Of a stretch of DNA of 37,959 nt, positions 35,462-37,959 are shown in pieces. The stretch lies in the NCBI RefSeq assembly GCF_014306095.1, contig NZ_JACRWC010000051.1:1-37959 (forward strand), read 5' to 3'. The stretch comes from Lentihominibacter faecis. Lineage in GTDB: Bacteria > Bacillota > Clostridia > Peptostreptococcales > Anaerovoracaceae. The first letter of the stretch is position 1; each line of letters begins with the position of its first letter. Both the position numbers and the translations under genes were made by a program. Under the pieces are notes generated by a model. The model saw only the letters and a list, made by a program, of their open reading frames with translations. It was not told the origin of the DNA and did not search any database.

Positions 35462-35748
35462 TTTTTTGGGGATTGTAATGGGTGGCAGTGATGATGGAGT
35501 GATGCAGTGATGATGGGGAAAATAACGTAAATGGGCTCTTGATAGCGTGGATAGGGTAATCTGCGTGGTGTGATGCAGATCAGAATGACGTAGATAGAGA
35601 TTATAATTGCGTTGCGGATAATTCCAGGGGACATAAGCCTATGTTGCTGGGGCGGATTATCCTGTAGAAGCTTTTTATGCAGGAACATGGTATTCCGAGA
35701 TGGGGGATGATCATGAAATTATCGCGACTGCTGTTGGCATGATGTAAT
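35462..35748. other. Gene-free stretch after 6S RNA
   Basis: No coding sequence is supported on either strand. The plus strand is rich in GTGATGATGG-type words (35485-35518). Nothing recognisable. Confidence 0.5.
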
Positions 35749-35815
35749 CAGGGTATTTAAGGCAAACAGACTAGCCCCGAAATACCCTGGGCGGGGATAT
35801 GACCCCGCGTTTCGG
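35749..35815 (+). other. Two mutually exclusive hairpins
   Basis: CAGGGTATTT (35749-35758) can pair with AAATACCCTG (35780-35789). The overlapping CCGAAA (35777-35782) can instead pair with TTTCGG (35810-35815), closing an inner stem GCGGGG/CCCCGC (35791-35796 and 35803-35808). The two folds share bases 35780-35782 and cannot both form. This is the arrangement of a riboswitch or attenuator platform, but no aptamer family is recognised. It lies about 165 bases upstream of the CIRCE element. Confidence 0.5.
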
Positions 35816-35829
35816 TTATTTCCGTGCGA

Positions 35830-35908
35830 CGGTGCAGGCAGACGGGCAATAAAGCGGTGCAGGCAGACGGGCAATAAAGCGGTGCAGGCAGACGGGCAAT
35901 AAAGCGGT
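35830..35908. repeat. Three tandem 25-bp repeats
   Basis: The unit starting CGGTGCAGGCAGACGGGCAA occurs three times without differences (35830-35854, 35855-35879, 35880-35904) and is followed by the first four bases of a fourth unit. No spacers, so not CRISPR. Perfect identity suggests recent duplication. Confidence 0.9.
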
Positions 35909-35917
35909 CTGATTCCT

Positions 35918-35946
35918 CAACTTTCTCAAAAACTTCGGGAAAGTTC
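35918..35946. promoter_or_regulatory. Imperfect inverted repeat near the htpG promoter
   Basis: AACTTTC and GAAAGTT arms flank a centre containing AAAAACTTCGG, about 30 bp upstream of the -10 box of htpG. Possible second operator; weak evidence. Confidence 0.3.
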
Positions 35947-35972
35947 TTGCATTTTTCGGAAGTATGAGCTAT

Positions 35973-36006
35973 TATAATGTTAGCACTCTTATAAAGTGAG
36001 TGCTAA
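35973..36006 (+). promoter_or_regulatory. htpG -10 box and perfect CIRCE operator (HrcA site)
   Basis: TATAAT at 35973-35978 is followed directly by TTAGCACTC (35980-35988), nine bases, and GAGTGCTAA (35998-36006), an exact CIRCE element. HrcA bound here would cover the transcription start of htpG and repress it until heat or protein stress. The -35 box is poor (TTGCAT at 35947 is 20 bp from the -10). Confidence 0.93.
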
Positions 36007-36164
36007 CACGCTCGGGACGGTTCGACTCCAGTGCAGTGATTCGACAGGGTATACTGCGTTTCGGGATTTTGAACACTCGATATACTGGTGCCGGGTTCCT
36101 GACACAGAAGCTCGACATAGGGCGTGCAACCGACAGAGATTACTATAGAAAGAAGGAAGAGAAA

Positions 36165-37959
36165 CATGGCAAAGAAACAATTTAAGGCAGAGTCGAAGCG
36201 GCTTTTGGATCTCATGATCAATTCCATTTATACGCATAAGGAGATTTTTTTACGTGAGCTGATATCAAATGCCAGCGACGCTATCGACAAGCTGTATTAT
36301 CATAGTCTGACAGAAGGGGACACGGGAATTTCGAGAGATGATTTTTCCATCCTCATTGAGAGAAATGAAGATGACCGTACGTTAAAGATCATCGACAACG
36401 GCATGGGCATGACGAAAGAAGAGCTTGAAAAGAACCTGGGAACCATCGCTAAGAGCGGATCGTTAGATTTCAAGGCAGCAATGGACAAGAAAGATGAAAT
36501 CGATATCATCGGTCAGTTCGGCGTAGGGTTCTATTCGGCGTTCATGGTCAGTGACAAAGTATCCGTAGTCAGCAAGGCTTATGGTTCCGACGAAGCTTAT
36601 GAGTGGGAATCCACCGGTGCGGACGGTTACACGATCAAAGAGGCGGAGAAGGCTGACAACGGCACAGAGATCATACTTCATTTAAAGGAAGATACGGAAG
36701 ATGAAAAATACGGAGATTATCTCAATGAATACACGATCCGGACACTGATCCGCAAGTATTCAGACTACATCCACTATCCGATCAAGATGATGGTTTCCAA
36801 GCACCGGATCAAACCGGGAGATGAAGACAAGAAACCGGAAGATCAGGAATACGAAAGCTATCAGGAACTGGAAGTCCTCAACAGCATGATCCCGCTGTGG
36901 AAGAAGAACAAGAGCGAGCTGACGGATGAAGATTACAACAGCTTCTACAAAGAAAAATTCTATGATTTTGCGGATCCATTAAAGGTGATCCACACCAACG
37001 TGGAAGGGGTCGTCAGCTATACATCACTGCTGTTCATCCCGTCACAGGCTCCGTACAATTACTATACAAAGGACTACGAAAAGGGTCTGCAGCTCTATTC
37101 TTCCGGCGTGCTGATCATGGATAAGTGCGCGGATCTGCTGCCGGACTATTTCAGCTTCGTAAAGGGTCTGGTAGACTCCCAGGATCTGTCTCTCAACATT
37201 TCCCGAGAAATGCTGCAGCATGACAGACAGCTTAAGGCGATCGCACAGCGCCTGGAAAAGAAGATCAAGAGCGAGCTGCTCAACATGCAGAAAAACGACA
37301 GAGACAAGTACCTGGAATTCTACAAGAACTTCGGTCTGCAGCTGAAATACGGACTGTATGATAGCTATGGCGCTAACGCAGAAACCCTCAAAGATCTGGT
37401 AATGTTCCATTCCTCCAGCGAACATGCACTTGTAACTCTGGAAGAATACGTAAGCAGAATGAAGGAGGATCAGAAATACATCTTCTTCGCCAGCGGCGAA
37501 AGCCTCGACAAGATCGATAAGCTGCCGCAGACAGAACTGCTGAAGGATAAGGGCTACGAGATCCTGTATCTGACGGACAATATCGACGAATTCGCACTTC
37601 AGGTACTCCACGCCTACAATGAAAAGGAATTCAAATCTGTTTCCGCAGATGATCTGGATCTGGGTGAAACGACAGAAGAAAAGGAACAGGCTGAAAAACA
37701 GGCAGAAGAAAGCAAGGATCTGCTGGAAGCCATGAAGGATGCCCTGGGTGACAAAGTGACAGACGTAAAGCTGACTCAGAGACTCAAGAGCCATCCGGTA
37801 TGCCTGACTTCCAAAGGTGGACTTTCTATCGAAATGGAAAAAGTCCTCAACTCCATGCCGACCGACCAGAAAGTACAGGCAGAGCGCGTGCTGGAGATCA
37901 ACGCACAGCACCCGATCCTGGAAACTTTGCAGGAAAAATACGCAGCAGATAAAGACAGT
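36165..37959 (+). CDS. htpG: Molecular chaperone HtpG (Hsp90), 3' end beyond window
   Basis: ATP-dependent bacterial Hsp90. The frame runs open to the last base, giving 598 residues so far; the full protein is usually about 620-640. N-terminal GHKL ATPase motifs are visible: [29 protein letters not shown], and [13 protein letters not shown], followed by the middle domain with FIPSQAPYN and [17 protein letters not shown] 36165 follows AAGGAAGAG. It is preceded by a CIRCE operator and a leader of about 155 bases with possible hairpins (GCAGT / ACTGC near 36033-36057). Confidence 0.95.

Noticed and set aside
35830..35908. CRISPR array
   Set aside because: The 25-bp units are directly abutting with no spacers and there are no cas genes in the window.
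36007..36060. tRNA-like T-arm (GGTTCGACTCC) in the htpG leader
   Set aside because: No acceptor, D or anticodon arms can be built around it.

Overview
The window reads as chromosomal DNA of a strictly anaerobic, low-to-mid GC Firmicute of the class Clostridia. Supporting traits are a two-iron superoxide reductase, a class 1B dihydroorotate dehydrogenase (PyrK/PyrD) next to pyrBI, a giant 2-hydroxyacyl-CoA dehydratase activase-like gene, strong AGGAGG ribosome binding sites, an FMN riboswitch on a ribDE-ribBA-ribH operon, 6S RNA next to yebC, and a CIRCE operator. The genus cannot be fixed from the sequence alone. No phage, transposase, CRISPR array, tRNA or rRNA was seen.

Layout. (1) 1-540: intrinsic terminator, an unassigned structured RNA candidate, and the promoter region of a polar amino acid ABC transporter (540-2842: lipoprotein, permease, ATPase). 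(2) 3192-8977: a pyrimidine operon with a perfect consensus promoter, pyrC-pyrK-pyrD-pyrF-pyrE-pyrB-pyrI, tightly overlapping and closed by a terminator; with carbamoyl phosphate supplied from elsewhere it encodes the whole route to UMP. (3) 9478-10458: a thioredoxin-reductase-like flavoprotein with an aberrant NADPH domain. (4) 10463-16445: a peptide/amino acid utilisation locus: a PAS-containing sigma-54 activator, a divergent PepV-like M20 protein that has lost several catalytic and metal residues, then a good sigma-54 promoter with upstream repeats driving a YfcC-type carrier and a PepD dipeptidase. (5) 16580-20512, minus strand: FMN-riboswitch-controlled riboflavin operon ribD-ribE-ribBA-ribH. 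(6) 20551-21479, minus: a hypothetical protein with PD-(D/E)XK nuclease-like motifs. (7) 21581-22558: three identical-geometry inverted repeats, then a desulfoferrodoxin gene whose 5' leader contains about 15 copies of an 8-bp repeat. (8) 22593-27332: TetR regulator, MMPL/RND transporter and a secreted Leu-x-x-Gly heptad-repeat protein. (9) 27748-29850: MATE exporter and a convergent cysteine-cluster protein whose promoter implies a leaderless mRNA. (10) 29991-34315: a CoA-activase/dehydratase-like giant gene split by a frameshift. (11) 34476-35207 yebC; 35256-35461 6S RNA; a gene-free stretch with competing hairpins and 25-bp tandem repeats; then htpG under a perfect CIRCE element, running off the window end.

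The most unusual items are the degenerate M20 protein inside a sigma-54 regulon, the repeat structures around the superoxide reductase gene, the two unassigned structured elements (110-290 and 35749-35815), and the broken activase gene. All functions are inferred from motifs and context; no database search was run.
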